Below, in pieces: positions 45,640 to 64,000 of a stretch of DNA of 64,000 nucleotides. The position numbers were made by a program, and so were the translations under genes. The stretch is from Spongilla lacustris. Lineage: Eukaryota; Porifera; Demospongiae; Spongillida; Spongillidae. Position 1 is the first letter of the stretch. Each line of letters opens with the position of its first letter. The notes beneath the pieces are model-generated. The model saw only the letters and a list, made by a program, of their open reading frames with translations, did not search any database and was not told where the DNA came from. The stretch spans positions 6,216,888-6,280,887 of the forward strand of contig OX442421.1 of the NCBI GenBank assembly GCA_949361645.1. The letters are read 5' to 3'.

Positions 45640-47490
45640 GAATCTTATAAGAATAGACGCTGCAGGATTCTTGTAAGAGTCTTGCAATATTTCTTATAAG
45701 AACAGAACAGGAATCTTATAAGAATAGACGCTGCAGGATTCTTGTAAGAGTCTTGCAATATTTCTTATAAGAACAGAACAGGAATCTTATAAGAATAGAC
45801 GCTTCAGGATTCTTGTAAGAGTCTTGCAATATTTCTTATAAGAACAGAACAGGAATCTTATAAGAATAGACGCTTCAGGATTCTTGTAAGAGTCTTGCAA
45901 TATTTCTTATAAGAACAGAACAGGAATCTTATAAGAATAGACGCTTCAGGATTCTTGTAAGAGTCTTGCAATATTTCTTATAAGAACAGAACAGGAATCT
46001 TATAATAATAGACGCTGCAGGATTCTTGTAAGAGTCTTGCAATATTTCTTATGAGAACAGAACAGGAATCTTATAAGAATAGACGCTTCAGGATTCTTGT
46101 AAGAGTCTTGCAATATTTCTTATAAGAACAGAACAGGAATCTTATAAGAATAGACGCTTCAGGATTCTTGTAAGAGTCTTGCAATATTTCTTATAAGAAC
46201 AGAACAGGAATCTTATAAGAATAGACGCTGCAGGATTCTTGTAAGAGTCTTGTAATATTTCTTATAAGAACAGAACAGGAATCTTATAAGAATAGACGCT
46301 TCAGGATTCTTGTAAGAGTCTTGTAATATTTCTTATATAAGAACAGAACAGGAATCGTATAAGAATAGACGCTGCAGGATTCTTGTAAGAGTCTTGTAAT
46401 ATTTCTTATAAGAACAGAACAGGAATCTTATAAGAATAGACGCTGCAGGATTCTTGTAAGAGTCTTGCAATATTTCTTATAAGAACAGAACAGGAATCTT
46501 ATAAGAATAGACGCTTCAGGATTCTTGTAAGAGTCTTGTAATATTTCTTATAAGAACAGAACAGGAATCTTATAAGAATAGACGCTGCAGGATTCTTGTA
46601 AGAGTCTTGTAATATTTCTTATAAGAACAGAACAGGAATCTTATAAGAATAGACGCTTCAGGATTCTTGTAAGAGTCTTGTAATATTTCTTATATAAGAA
46701 CAGAACAGGAATCTTATAAGAATAGACGCTGCAGGATTCTTGTAAGAGTCTTGTAATATTTCTTATAAGAACAGAACAGGAATCTTATAAGAATAGACGC
46801 TTCAGGATTCTTGTAAGAGTCTTGCAATATTTCTTATAAGAACAGAACAGGAATCTTATAAGAATAGACGCTGCAGGATTCTTGTAAGAGTCTTGCAATA
46901 TTTCTTATAAGAACAGAACAGGAATCTTATAAGAATAGACGCTGCAGGATTCTTGTAAGAGTCTTGCAATATATTTCTTATAAGAACAGAACAGGAATCT
47001 TATAAGAATAGACGCTGCATGCAGGATTCTTGTAAGAGTCTTGCAATATTTCTTATAAGAACAGAACAGGAATCTTATAAGAATAGACGCTGCAGGATTC
47101 TTGTAAGAGTCTTGGAATATTTCTTACAAGAACAGAACAGGAATCGTATAAGAATAGACGCTGCAGGATTCTTGTAAGAGTCTTGGAATATTTCTTATAA
47201 GAACAGAACAGGAATCTTATAAGAATAGACGCTTCAGGATTCTTGTAAGAGTCTTGCAATATTTCTTATAAGAACAGAACAGGAATCTTATAAGAATACG
47301 ATACGCTGCAGGATTCTTGCATGTAAGAGTCTTGCAATATTTCTTATAAGAACAGAACAGGAATCTTATAAGAATAGACGCTGCAGGATTCTTGTAAGAG
47401 TCTTGCAATATTTCTTATAAGAACAGAACAGGAATCTTATAAGAATAGACGCTGCAGGATTCTTTTTAGAGTCTTGTAATATTTCTTATA
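45640..47490. repeat. 71-bp satellite-like array
   Basis: About 26 head-to-tail units containing GAACAGGAATCTTATAAGAA, then TAGACGCTGCAGGATTCTTG, then TAAGAGTCTTGCAATATTTC. Two unit types alternate (GCTGCAGG or GCTTCAGG). Each carries the palindrome TTCTTATAAGAA across the unit boundary. Confidence 0.95.
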
Positions 47491-47759
47491 AAAAATACAC
47501 ATTTTAAGATTCTTGTATGAACCAAGATTTCTCATAAGAACAAAACTGGAATAGAACTTAGACACTGTAGGATTTAGTGGATATTGAATGACTTTTTTGA
47601 GTCTATTTTTAGCTATATATCAGGTGACTACATCGCGTGACACCTTTTTAACCGAACGAGTGGGTCGATCTCATGGATATAAGAGTACTCTAGGTATCAT
47701 CAGTGGATACGTTACACGGCAGTGAGTTCATGCCAACCGATTGTTTGTAGGATGTAGAA

Positions 47760-48213
47760 ATGGCAAATAGCAATACGTTCGTTACAGACGCTGTGGTAAG
47801 CATGGACGCTATCAAGCGGAAAGATGGAAACTGGTCGTTTTTATTATAAAGTAAGTACTTGGGAGTCGGACGGACTAAGTGTTAGACAAGCTTGTTGTCC
47901 ACGCGGATTGTATTTGTTTTCTTTTTGCCACACTACGGATCCTGAACTGATGATTCTTATTAGAGCCACCAAAGGAAGTGGGGAAAATCCGGCGCAGCTG
48001 TACACCAGTGGTAAGCTATGCGCAAATACCCAACCGATCGTTTTTACAATGTACAAAAGTCAACTAGCGCTTGATGAAGATGTTCCATACGGACGCTCTC
48101 GTTGACATGGACGCTGTAAAGAGGAAAGATGCAAACTGTAGTCGTTTTATTATAAAGTAAGTACTTTGGAGTTGGAATAAGTGTTAGACAATCATGTTGA
48201 CCACGCGGATTGT
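47760..48213 (+). other. Duplicated 110-bp exon-like segment inside the TTAA element
   Basis: 47801-47911 and 48105-48213 are about 80-85% alike by eye, 304 bp apart. Each begins with CATGGACGCT and holds a consensus donor-like AAAGTAAGTA after a short open frame (SMDAIKRKDGNWS in the first copy). It could be a remnant of a captured or original gene; no family is recognised. Confidence 0.4.
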
Positions 48214-48975
48214 GCAGAAGTGTGTATTCATGTGTACCACTGTGTGTGAATCTTGCGTGTGCATGGTGTGTGTACCTTTCGTGTGCACTGTGTATGTACC
48301 TTGCGTGTGCATGGTGTGTACTTTGCATATGTGCATGGTGTGTGTACCTTGCATGTACCTTGTGTGTGCATGGTGTGTGTACCTTGTGTGTGCATGGTGT
48401 GTGTACCTTGTGTGTGCATGGTGTGTGTACCTTGTGTGTGCATGGTGTGTACTTTGCGTATGTGCATGGTGTGTGTACCTTGCATGTACCTTGTGTGTGC
48501 ATGGTGTGTGTACCTTGTGTGTGCATGGTGTGTGTACCTTGTGTGTGCATTGTGTGTGTACCTTGTGTGTGCATGGTGTGTGTACCTTGTGTGTGCATGG
48601 TGTGTGTACCTTGTGTGTGCATGGTGTGTGTACCTTGTGTGTGCATGGTGTATGTACCTTGCGTGTGCATGGTGTGTACTTTGCGTATGTGCATGGTGTG
48701 TGTACCTTGCATGTACCTTGTGTGTGCATGGTGTGTGTACCTTGTGTGTGCATGGTGTGTGTACCTTGTGTGTGCATGGTGTGTGTACCTTGTGTGTGCA
48801 TGGTGTGTGTACCTTGTGTGTGCATGGTGTGTGTACCTTGTGTGTGCATGGTGTGTGTACCTTGTGTGTGCATGGTGTGTGTACCTTGTGTGTGTGCATG
48901 GTGTGTGTACCTTGTGTGTGCATGGTGTGTGTACCTTGTGTGTGCATGGTGTGTGTACCTTGCGTTTGCATGTAG
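48214..48975. repeat. 24-bp minisatellite
   Basis: About 30 units of TGTGTGTGCATGGTGTGTGT plus ACCT, with higher-order variants (ACTTTGCGTATGTGCATGG). The period is divisible by three, which keeps several frames open on both strands; none is a gene. Confidence 0.95.
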
Positions 48976-49439
48976 ACATCAGGACAGTAAGAATATTATT
49001 AAGGATGTGTGTTTGAGATACTATGGGAAATGTGACAGAGGAAGGGAGAATGGAGGAAAGGGATAAGAGCTGAATAAGCAGGCAAATTTTATAAATATGA
49101 TGAATTTGTGCATCACCTGTTCAATGTAAAGCATTGGAATTTTTTTCATTTCAAGAATGCATAGAAGTGAAATTTGGAAGGGCACAATTGCTTCCAAGGG
49201 AAGTCAAAGTGATGCCAGCTGCAATCAAAAATGCCTGAACACAATAAAGAAATTAACTATATATGTAACATTGAAATGCATGTATTTATTTTTGTATGTG
49301 TAATTTTTTGTTGTTTTGTACAAATGAACTTACAAGATTAATTACTTCCAGGATTCCTATCAAGATCTAGGTCCTAAATTTCTTGCATCTTTTAGGATTC
49401 CTTTACAGGAATTCATCTCAGGATCCTGAAAGAAAAACC

Positions 49440-49830
49440 TCCAAGATCCTACAGGATTCCTAATAAGATCTTGGTCCCAATTTCTTGTATCTTATAAGAT
49501 TCCTATATAGGAATAACTAAAAGGATCTTGTAAGAATCCTACAAGTTCCTATAAGAGACCCTTCAAGATTCTGTTAAGAAACTTATAAGATTCTTATCAG
49601 ATCCTACGGGATTCCTAATAAGATCTTGGTCCCAATTTCTTGTATCTTATAAGATTCCTATATAGGAATAACTAAAAGGATCTTGTAAGAATCCTACAAG
49701 TTCCTATAAGAGACCCTTCAAGATTCTGTTAAGAAACTTATAAGATTCTTATCAGATCTTATGGGATTCCTAATAAGATCTTGGTCCCAATTTCTTGCAT
49801 ATTCTTAACTCATTATAATTCTTATAAATT
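49440..49830. repeat. 155-bp direct repeats, subterminal
   Basis: About 2.4 units beginning at AGATCTTGGTCCCAATTTCT (49466, 49621, 49776). They are built from CTTATAAGATTC- and CCTACAAG-like words that also occur at 45460-45640, near the other end of the TTAA element. Confidence 0.85.
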
Positions 49831-50029
49831 CTTACAGGATTTTTTGCTAGGGAGGTCCTCGGCGGAAGTGGTTACAAGGCTGAAAGTAGCTCCAAACATC
49901 GTGCAGGGAGTTGAACTACTAGGTACACCGCTATTTGTGGCTATTGGAACCCTTCCGACTAATTTTCCAAAAAGTGAGTTCGACAAAATAGGCCCAAAAA
50001 ACATTCGAATTTCACGGACGCGGTGTTAA

Positions 50030-51611
50030 TATGGAATACCCTCTTCCTCTTCCGCCGATCGTGCATGTCAATTAGGTAGTTAACCTTTCCAACCTGTTTC
50101 ACCACCTTATAGGGCCCCTGCCACTGTGCTGTCAGCGCACTTGATGACGTAGGTAACAAAACCAATACCATGGCACCTTCGTTGAGAGTCCTCACCCGCG
50201 CATTCTGGTCATACCAGCTCTTCTGTGAGGCTTGCGCCTTCTCGAGGCTCTCTCGAACGATCGTTGTCATCTCCGCCATCTTCTCCCGGATAGACATTAT
50301 GTGTGACACCACATTCGCTGCTCTTTTCCTTAGCCACCCAGGACTCTTGCAGCACATCTAAAGGTCCTCGGACTTCCCTGCCATAGAGTAACTCAAATGG
50401 AGAGAAACCTGTGGAGCTCTGAGGAACCTCACGATAAGCGAAAAGCACATATGGAATCAACTAATTCAACTTATCCCAGGCTTCTCCCTCCTGTGTGGCA
50501 ACCTTCCTTAGCATGGACTTCAGCGTCTGATTAAATCGCTCGACCAACCCATCCGTCTGCGGATGGTAAGGGCTGGTACGAATGGGACGAATGTGCAGCA
50601 GCCTGTACAGTTCAGCTAGTAGTTGGCTGGTAAAGTTGGACCCCTGATCGGTCAGAATTTCTCGGGGAATACCCACTCTTGTAAACATCTTTACCAGTTC
50701 CTCTGCCACTGCTTCCGCGTCCACCGCCCGCATTGGCATTGCCCTCCGGGTATCTTGTGGCGTAGTCACAGACTACTAGTATGTACCGATTACCTGAGCT
50801 ACTCCTGGGCAACGGGCCCACAATGTCCATTGCGATTCTCTGGAATGGCTCCTCCACAATTGGTAGCGGTATCAGGGGTGCGTGCTGAGGCTTGACCCGG
50901 GACGTCTTCTGGCAAGTTTCACACCTTTTACAGAAATCTGCTACGTCCTTACGCAGGGTCGGCCAGTAGAATCTCTGTAGTACCCGATCAGTGGTCTTAT
51001 TTTTGCCCAAATGTCCTGCCAATGGAATGCTCAGTGTGAGCAAGCTCCATAACAACACTTCGACACTGACTAGGTAGCACTAGCTGATCCCTTGCATACG
51101 GTTCAGAATCTCCTCCCAACAGCATCACCACCACACGGTACATAAGCCCATCCTTTATTACAAAACTAACCCCGTTTCTACTCTCCTTGTTCACAGCCTT
51201 CCGTACGACTCCAAGCGTAGGATCTGTTTCTTGGAGAATTCTCAGCTCCTCCGCAGATATATCCTGTGTATTCTGCATGCATACAGGTGGGTCTGAGCAT
51301 ACCTTTGCTCTGTGTATCCGCCTTCCTTTCCGCTTCTGGCTTCTGCTTTGCACCAATTTTTCTCTCCCACCATGAAATATGGTGTCGTCCAGCTCCTCCC
51401 CCAAATTCCATGTCTCCTCTTGTGGCTCGTCCAGCAAGATAGGATTTGGTCGCACACAAGACCGAAGCTCCTTCACTAGGCTGTCCCTCTCGGCCTTTGC
51501 CTCCTTTTTGGCCTGTGCTCGAGTTGTAGCCATGAATACTTCTGCCCGTTCAGAAGCTTGGCTCAGTAACATTCCAAGTTCTGGAACATCTGTCCCTAAA
51601 AGAACGTCCAT
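50030..51611 (-). pseudogene. Protease end, spacer and integrase of the metavirid element
   Basis: Reading down from 51611: a protease-like end (DVLLGTDVPELGMLL), a charged spacer, then integrase with the zinc-binding CKRCETC pair. The catalytic core has the first Asp in AMDIVGPLP, the second in ILTDQGSNF and the Glu in DGLVERFNQTL. A C-terminal segment follows up to the TTAA insertion. Frameshifts lie near 51050, 50760 and 50360. Confidence 0.88.
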
Positions 51612-51612
51612 A

Positions 51613-51702
51613 AGCTATACAAACCAAGTTCACTCTCACGGATGTAATATCTAATAAACACGTCCGATTCCCCGGGCTCCACTGAGTTCACAATCCCTCA
51701 CA
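51613..51702 (-). repeat. 5' LTR remnant of the metavirid element
   Basis: 90 bp matching the outer part of the LTR at 42394-42484 with very few differences. The rest of this LTR and gag are deleted, the break lying beside the protease frame at 51611. Confidence 0.8.
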
Positions 51703-52376
51703 ATCATTATTTGTTTGTTTCATGCATTTGTGTATTTATTTATCTGTTTGATCTATGTTATTAAAGAACAAGCGAATGAATATCTTTTGTTAAAACAATG
51801 TGTCATATATGTACTTTGATTTGCATCTGCATTTTGGCCTCCATCCTCCGGGACCAATCCAAATTTGCTTGTTTGTTGGAAGCCGAAAGGCTCACATGCT
51901 AAACTAGAAGTTCGTAACAGAAAGATGGTTAGCATTTAGAGCCGGAAGCACCATGTTATTAATCAGACTACATCCAAAATGGCACTGCAAAGAGGCTCAC
52001 CATGGATTGAAGAAGAAGTGTTTGAGTATTGACAGGTATGTGTAGCTGTAGGTAACTGTCCAAAGCTCCATTACTTGGCTGGTCCCTGGCACCCACCCCT
52101 CTATGTTACGGGAAAGATACTTTTAGCATATGGAGGTTGTAGCTAGCCACTGTAAAGGTTGAAGTGCCCATATATGTACACCGGTAGACAGGCAGGCATG
52201 CTATTAGGGTGCTAACTTAGCCCTCCATCACATGTACAGGGCCTATCTGAGAGACCAATACTGCTTAACGTTGATGCTGGGGTCATAGTAAAAGCCTGAA
52301 GGGTATCAAGTGGACAGTTATTCCCTTATAGAAACAGTCTTATTGTGCTAGTTTGAGTGAAGATCGGAGTACCCTA

Positions 52377-52429
52377 CAGTGGCGTTGTGGCACACCCGCC
52401 GCTGGGGGGGCAGATATATATAAAGGCGC

Positions 52430-52461
<32 letters not shown>

Positions 52462-53441
52462 AAGCTTCTGCACATATATACGTGTACATGTCCATCCATC
52501 GCATTTTAAAATCACGAAGTGTATATACATGTATAATTTACAGCGAAATTGCCACGGTCATTTTCACGTGCAATTGAAGGAGAATGGGGGGCGTGTTAAG
52601 GGCGCCTGTCCATTGGAACTACAATAACGCCAGTGGCGTAGGAAGGAAATATAGAGTGCAGCGGCCAACAAAGGTGGTTCCCCCGCCTCCCCGGGGAGGG
52701 TACGGAGGGGGGGCACCCCTCCCGTTCAGCTAGGGGTTGCGGGGGAGCGCTGTAAGCTCCCCCATCGGGGTCTGGGGCGGAGCCCCAGAAGCCAACGCTT
52801 TTTGCATAGAAAAACCCCCCAAAAACTACGCTAAAACTGTAACCATTGATACCTTGCCTCTGCGCATGTAATGTAAAATATAAAACGGCTATAGTGCAGC
52901 CAAGGCCACTTTTGGTAACCGTTGTAAACTACGTTGCACGGGTAGCCTAGCTTAATTGAACTAGTTCTCACGATCGATTTGAAGACCACTTGCATGTCAT
53001 TAACTAGCAGCAATTGCTTAGCTATTGAGTTATATATGCGCGCTTATCAACCTAAAAAAAATTGTTGTTGTTGTGAAAAGCCATGGCCGCTGCTGCAGCC
53101 CCAGCTCCTACGCCCCTTTAGTATAACGACTGCTTACCAATTTGTTTTATGGTTATCCAAATAAACGAATGCAATAGTTTAGTTAATTTCTATTAACAAA
53201 TAAATAACTAGATATAGGCCTAAGCTAAGTAATATTAATGTAAATCGCTCTGTATTACGTATTGGCCTCAAGCATTTAAGCAGCGCATTCCAGGCTAACT
53301 TTATTTTGAGTCTGTTAAGACACCAATGTCATGCATACTTCAGCCGTCATTTTGGCGCCCTAGCTATATTTTGGCGCCCCTGTTTTTAGGGCCGCTGGGG
53401 GGGCAATTGCCCCCCTGCCCCCCCTGGCCACACCGCCACTG
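52377..53441. mobile_element. hAT-like non-autonomous element with 8-bp target duplication
   Basis: Ends CAGTGGCGTTGTGGC and GCCACACCGCCACTG, with GTACCCTA repeated on both sides (52369-52376, 53442-53449). Eight-base duplications and CAGTGGCG ends fit hAT. A second CAGTGGCGTAGGAAGG end lies inside at 52632, suggesting nesting. It has no transposase frame. Unit 1 lacks it (about 25105). Confidence 0.8.
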
Positions 53442-53999
53442 GTACCCTATACTCTACACAACGTATGGACATCTCAGAGCTGTAGCCATACTATAGTATA
53501 AGCTGGGGTAGGGAGGCTCGAGCAGGGTGAGGATGCAGGGGGGAGATGCAGGGTGAGTGTGAGGGTGAGGGTGAGGGGGGATGATTTCAGTACATTAAAT
53601 GATCTTACCATAAATCAATATAGGGTTTCCAGATGATAAACGTGCTCGTATGATTGGAAATCTGAAATTGAAATGTATGTCCCATGGCTTATTTGACTTG
53701 TAGCACATGTTGACATGTCACCATTCCATGTCCCTGCATTTTCATACACCCATTCACATGGCAACCACACCTCCTACCATGTTTATTGCTCTGATTACAC
53801 ATATATCAGTCCTTACTAACACATAAATGGACAACTCCCAATGTATCTTATATTTTCCAGAAAGAGCCAAGCAACTACAGCTATCAATTTGCAGGGCTCT
53901 GAGCATTGCAACTTATGAAACATAAATTCACATTGTGATCAGTCGGACAAACCTATAGAATCTGAACAGCAGCTGAAATCATGTACCATTTGTACCCAG

Positions 54000-54235
54000 T
54001 ACCACTACATCCAATGACATCATGTGCCCAGTACCACTACATCCAATGACATCATGTGCCCAGTACCACTACATCCAATGACATCATGTGCCCAGTACCA
54101 CTACATCCAATGACATCATGTGCCCAGTACCACTACATCCAATGACATCATGTGCCCAGTACCACTACATCCAATGACATCATGTGCCCAGTACCACTAC
54201 ATCCAATGACATCATGTGCCCAGTACCACTGCACA
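54000..54235. repeat. 32-bp minisatellite, intergenic array 2
   Basis: Seven to eight clean units, counterpart of 25708-26457. Confidence 0.95.
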
Positions 54236-54922
54236 TGGCTATATGTCCACTATCGATTCCTATCCACTTAAACCCACTACATATCTCAACTACAACATTA
54301 TACTTGTACTACATGTATGAAAGCAAGACATTCCAGTTATTGTGCACAAAATCTGGCACTAAAAGAGGGTTGCCTCTTCACTAGCACTTGATGTTGTCGA
54401 ACCAGAAGAGTCCCAGCCACATACAATATTGGACACAAGCAATCACGGGGTCTGTGGACATACCAGTGGAAGTCACACTGCTAGTGTAGCACATACACAA
54501 CACACACTCTGTGCCCACTATATTGGAACAATAAAATAGTAACACAGCTACAAAACACACACACGTACAAGTAAATTGTTTACACAAGTTGCTGCTGTTA
54601 TGTCCTGTACCTCTTCAAAAGTTAAGACATGTAGCACACAACACACACGCACAACATGTGTACAATGTATACACATGTACATGTACCTTCCAGCACACGC
54701 ATGCACAGTAAGACAGTGCATGTACCAATATGTGCACTACAGACATACTAATGCATACAATACTGAATGCATTCCCTACCAAATGCAACAATACAGACAC
54801 GCTACTACAGACCAATGCAAACATAAATAAATGCTTATCCTCAAAATGGAAACAGATTCTCAGTTAGATCTATTTCACAATTGAGAACTGAGATTTGGCT
54901 GTGAATCAGAGATGAAACTGAT

Positions 54923-55320
54923 GTGGCTTGGTTTAAAACACTGCTCATAGCTCCAGTTGTGTTCTCTGCCCAAACAGCACCCGGCCTTGAATCCCTTGGT
55001 CATCATGCTGCAACAATCAAACACGGAGGTGATGGTGTTCTGAGTCATAATAAACTAAGAGACATATACTGCGGAGCCATCGTATTGGGTACACCATCAC
55101 ATCCAGGTTGAAGCTGGTCCTGGGAAAGCCTGCTGCTTTGGTCCTGTCTGTCATGCACCACTTAATTCAAACATTTTAATGGACGCAGATGTGCAGCAGC
55201 TCAGGCAGTTGAGACAATGAAAGCATACATGCAGCTAATGATGAAAAGTGCGTTCCGAATTGGGATGGGCTCTTGCTGTTTAGTCCTATATATGGTGCTT
55301 GGGGCAAAGAAGCCAAGATT
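54923..55320 (+). pseudogene. REL-endonuclease LINE fragment, unit 2 copy
   Basis: Counterpart of 27225-27595, with an extra 50 bp or so around 55140-55185 that unit 1 lacks. Confidence 0.6.
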
Positions 55321-55340
55321 CTCCGAGGTGCTGGACCTAC

Positions 55341-55488
55341 TTGTATGGATAGGGTGTAATGGTTCTGTTGGGCTTTAAAAAGATGAACCTTTGCTGGGAG
55401 ACCGAGGCAGTAGTTGGGCTGGTTCTGGTCACGGTCACCACAGGGTAGCCCATCTTGTATGGTCCACATGTCCATGATGCTAGATACA
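55341..55488 (-). pseudogene. Orphan copy of aminopeptidase exon 8, unit 2
   Basis: Counterpart of 27607-27757, more decayed: an extra T near 55455 shifts the frame, and several codons differ. Confidence 0.8.
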
Positions 55489-56528
55489 ATTGGATTTTAA
55501 AAACATGGACCTATACAAAAATAACTGTTTCATTGCAAATGTATGTACCAACTGAGTGTACTACTTAAACATCTTCAGCCATTGGGACCTGTCTGTTTAT
55601 ATTTATTACTCTGATTACACTTTTGTTTGTTTAACAGTGCTTACTAACACAAACATGTAAGGAGACAAGGCCCAAGGTAGGAGATGCATCTTTAATTTTC
55701 CAGAAAGAGCTGATCAACAGGAGTGATCAATTTGCAGGTCTCTGAGCCATCCAGTCGGATTCATTCAATTGCAAGACTTAGGTGAGGTCACATTCACACT
55801 GGTTTTCAACATCCCTCGCAATTATGACAATGCGGCACTTGTGAACTCTATACTAGCTAGCTGCCATAAGATTTGCCAGTTGCTAATGGCAACAATACAG
55901 GATTTGATGCAATATAATTATAAAAAACATTGTCAGGAAGGATTTTTAAGTACATGTAACCAATTGAGGAAAAAGTATAGATATCATGCAATTATGAGTA
56001 TTACAGACTTACATTTAGCATGCACCTAAATGATTTACTAAATAATGTAGATCTGTAATATTCTTTGGCAAGGGGGTGGATGCCTTGTAATACGACTCTA
56101 TGCAACTGACGATCTCTTTATTTCCACTCCAAACACATAAATACACATAGGAATACATATTCCATGGGTACTGAGTCAAGGAATTAGTATTCATCCTCCA
56201 AGGGTCTATTCATGATCAGAGCCTTGCTGTCTATCACATTACAGCCTCATAATGATAGTTTAGATACCTTTTATGTCCATTGTATATATGAATTATTATC
56301 ATGTGTATTTGTTATTTTTAATTATAATTATGGTATAATATGTATGATATCACATGTAATGTTTATAAAAATTCTTTTAATTAAAATTAAATTCATTTCT
56401 TATCTATAATATTTCATAGTTGCATAATGACCACAATCAATTGGTCCCTTAACAATAAATTAATTTTTTTATATCTTATTCATATTGGTGCTTACAATTT
56501 GTGTGTCTAGCTCTTATCAGTGTACATT

Positions 56529-56534
56529 TTTATT
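56529..56534 (-). terminator. Candidate polyadenylation signal of copy 3
   Basis: AATAAA on the gene strand, about 100 bp past the stop codon. The matching place in unit 1 is disrupted; copy 2 has another AATAAA at about 29389-29394. Confidence 0.35.
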
Positions 56535-56635
56535 TGACAAGCAAAACAAATCATATATTCTGTCCATTGAGATGCAAATGGTGTTCAATGATAGCCGCAC
56601 ATACACAGGTAAATACTGCAGCCTGTCCAGCAGCA

Positions 56636-63663
<7,028 letters not shown>

Positions 63664-64000
63664 CTATGACAACCAAGGAGAAATAAACAGATGGTTGGCT
63701 CACAAACTATCAGTGCAGATCAAAAACCACATAGATTATTAATAGTTAGATCTTTATAACCACAGAAATTTGAAAAATAAATAAATCATTGGTTGGATGA
63801 GGAAAAGGTAGACAGTAGAAACAGAAAGTATGCAATGTTTGAAGAATGCCTATTAGCCACATGTACCTAGGAACTTAAGGAAAGCCTTTCTGTAATATAA
63901 CATGCTTAGTAATACTATTTGTTGCTTCTACTGCATCATGTGAGCAGCCAGGGCAGTACAGAACAGTTTGAACAATGAGGGCCCATAACCAGCTGGTGTG
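63664..64000. other. Intron 8 of copy 3, running off the window
   Basis: Matches intron 8 of copy 2 (33556-33860) almost throughout, including TGGATGAGGAAAAGGTAGAC. Exon 8 of copy 3 is expected a few hundred bases beyond the right edge. Confidence 0.75.

Larger units (their letters stand above)
44686..50025. mobile_element. 5.3-kb TTAA-flanked TIR element filled with tandem repeats
   Basis: Perfect 32-bp terminal inverted repeats begin CACCGCGTCCGTGAAATTCG, extending to about 75 bp with gaps. TTAA lies on each side (44682-44685, 50026-50029). With one TTAA removed, the host retrotransposon frame runs on from integrase towards RT, so this is a precise insertion. TTAA duplication is known for piggyBac and Kolobok. 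The interior has no transposase frame; it holds a 71-bp array, a 24-bp array, 155-bp repeats and many CTTATAAGATTC-like subterminal motifs. It is probably non-autonomous. Confidence 0.82.
42261..51702 (-). mobile_element. Metavirid (Ty3/gypsy) LTR retrotransposon, integrase before RT, defective
   Basis: Flanked by the 5-bp duplication ATCAT (42256-42260, 51703-51707); the unit-1 counterpart at 24454-24458 is the intact empty site. On the minus strand the order is 5' LTR remnant, protease end, integrase, reverse transcriptase, RNase H, 3' LTR. Integrase upstream of RT is the arrangement of the Gmr1-like group, unlike most Ty3/gypsy elements. Defects: most of the 5' LTR, the primer site and gag are deleted; pol has several frameshifts; two DNA elements are inserted (42520-43135 and 44686-50025). 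Confidence 0.88.
41043..56635. repeat. Intergenic block of tandem unit 2
   Basis: Colinear with 20284-29608 outside its own insertions. The metavirid element (42261-51702) and the hAT-like element (52377-53441) are unit-2-specific. The block lacks the LINE pair of unit 1. It ends exactly at the stop codon of copy 3. Confidence 0.85.

Noticed and set aside
48044..49066. Several 230-310 codon ORFs on both strands
   Set aside because: All lie in the 24-bp minisatellite; a period divisible by three keeps frames open. Products are simple repeats (HTMHTQGT, VCMVCVPC).

Overview
The window is animal genomic DNA: spliced genes with GT-AG introns, dinucleotide microsatellites, minisatellites and many eukaryotic transposons. 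There is no bacterial-style gene packing. The mix of R2/NeSL-type LINE fragments, a metavirid (Ty3/gypsy) element, hAT-like, MULE-like and foldback elements suggests an early-branching marine invertebrate, possibly a sponge; that placement is inference.

The backbone is a tandem array of three aminopeptidase N (peptidase family M1) genes, all on the minus strand. Copy 1 (2124-14202) has 18 exons with consistent splice phases and predicts 949 residues. Copy 2 (29609-40608, with a detached cytosolic-tail segment at 40841-40920) has the same exon structure but an altered GAMEN motif. Copy 3 (from 56636 off the right edge) shows exons 9-18. Stop codons are 27,485 and 27,027 bp apart, and the DNA between the genes (20284-29608 and 41043-56635) is homologous, so the duplicated unit was a gene plus its upstream flank, about 27 kb. 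Copies 1 and 2 share a promoter-proximal block containing GTCACATGAC.

Transposons account for most differences between units. Unit 1 alone carries two fused LINE 3' fragments (20727-23190). Unit 2 carries a 9.4 kb metavirid element (42261-51702) with integrase before reverse transcriptase; it was itself hit by a 5.3 kb TTAA-flanked element and by a CAGGGGCGGA-ended element. Unit 2 also holds an hAT-like element with 8-bp target duplications. An intron of copy 3 holds a 3.0 kb TTAA-flanked element with a degenerate multi-part coding region ending in a SAP-like segment. Paralogous empty sites exist for the metavirid element and the 3.0 kb element.

Region by region: 1-2123, TE debris; 2124-14202, gene copy 1; 14203-20283, promoter then TE-rich flank; 20284-29608, shared block 1; 29609-40920, gene copy 2; 40921-56635, promoter, shared block 2 and nested retroelement; 56636-64000, gene copy 3 (3' part). 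The aminopeptidases should be type II membrane ectoenzymes trimming N-terminal residues from peptides. No RNA gene or CRISPR array was seen.
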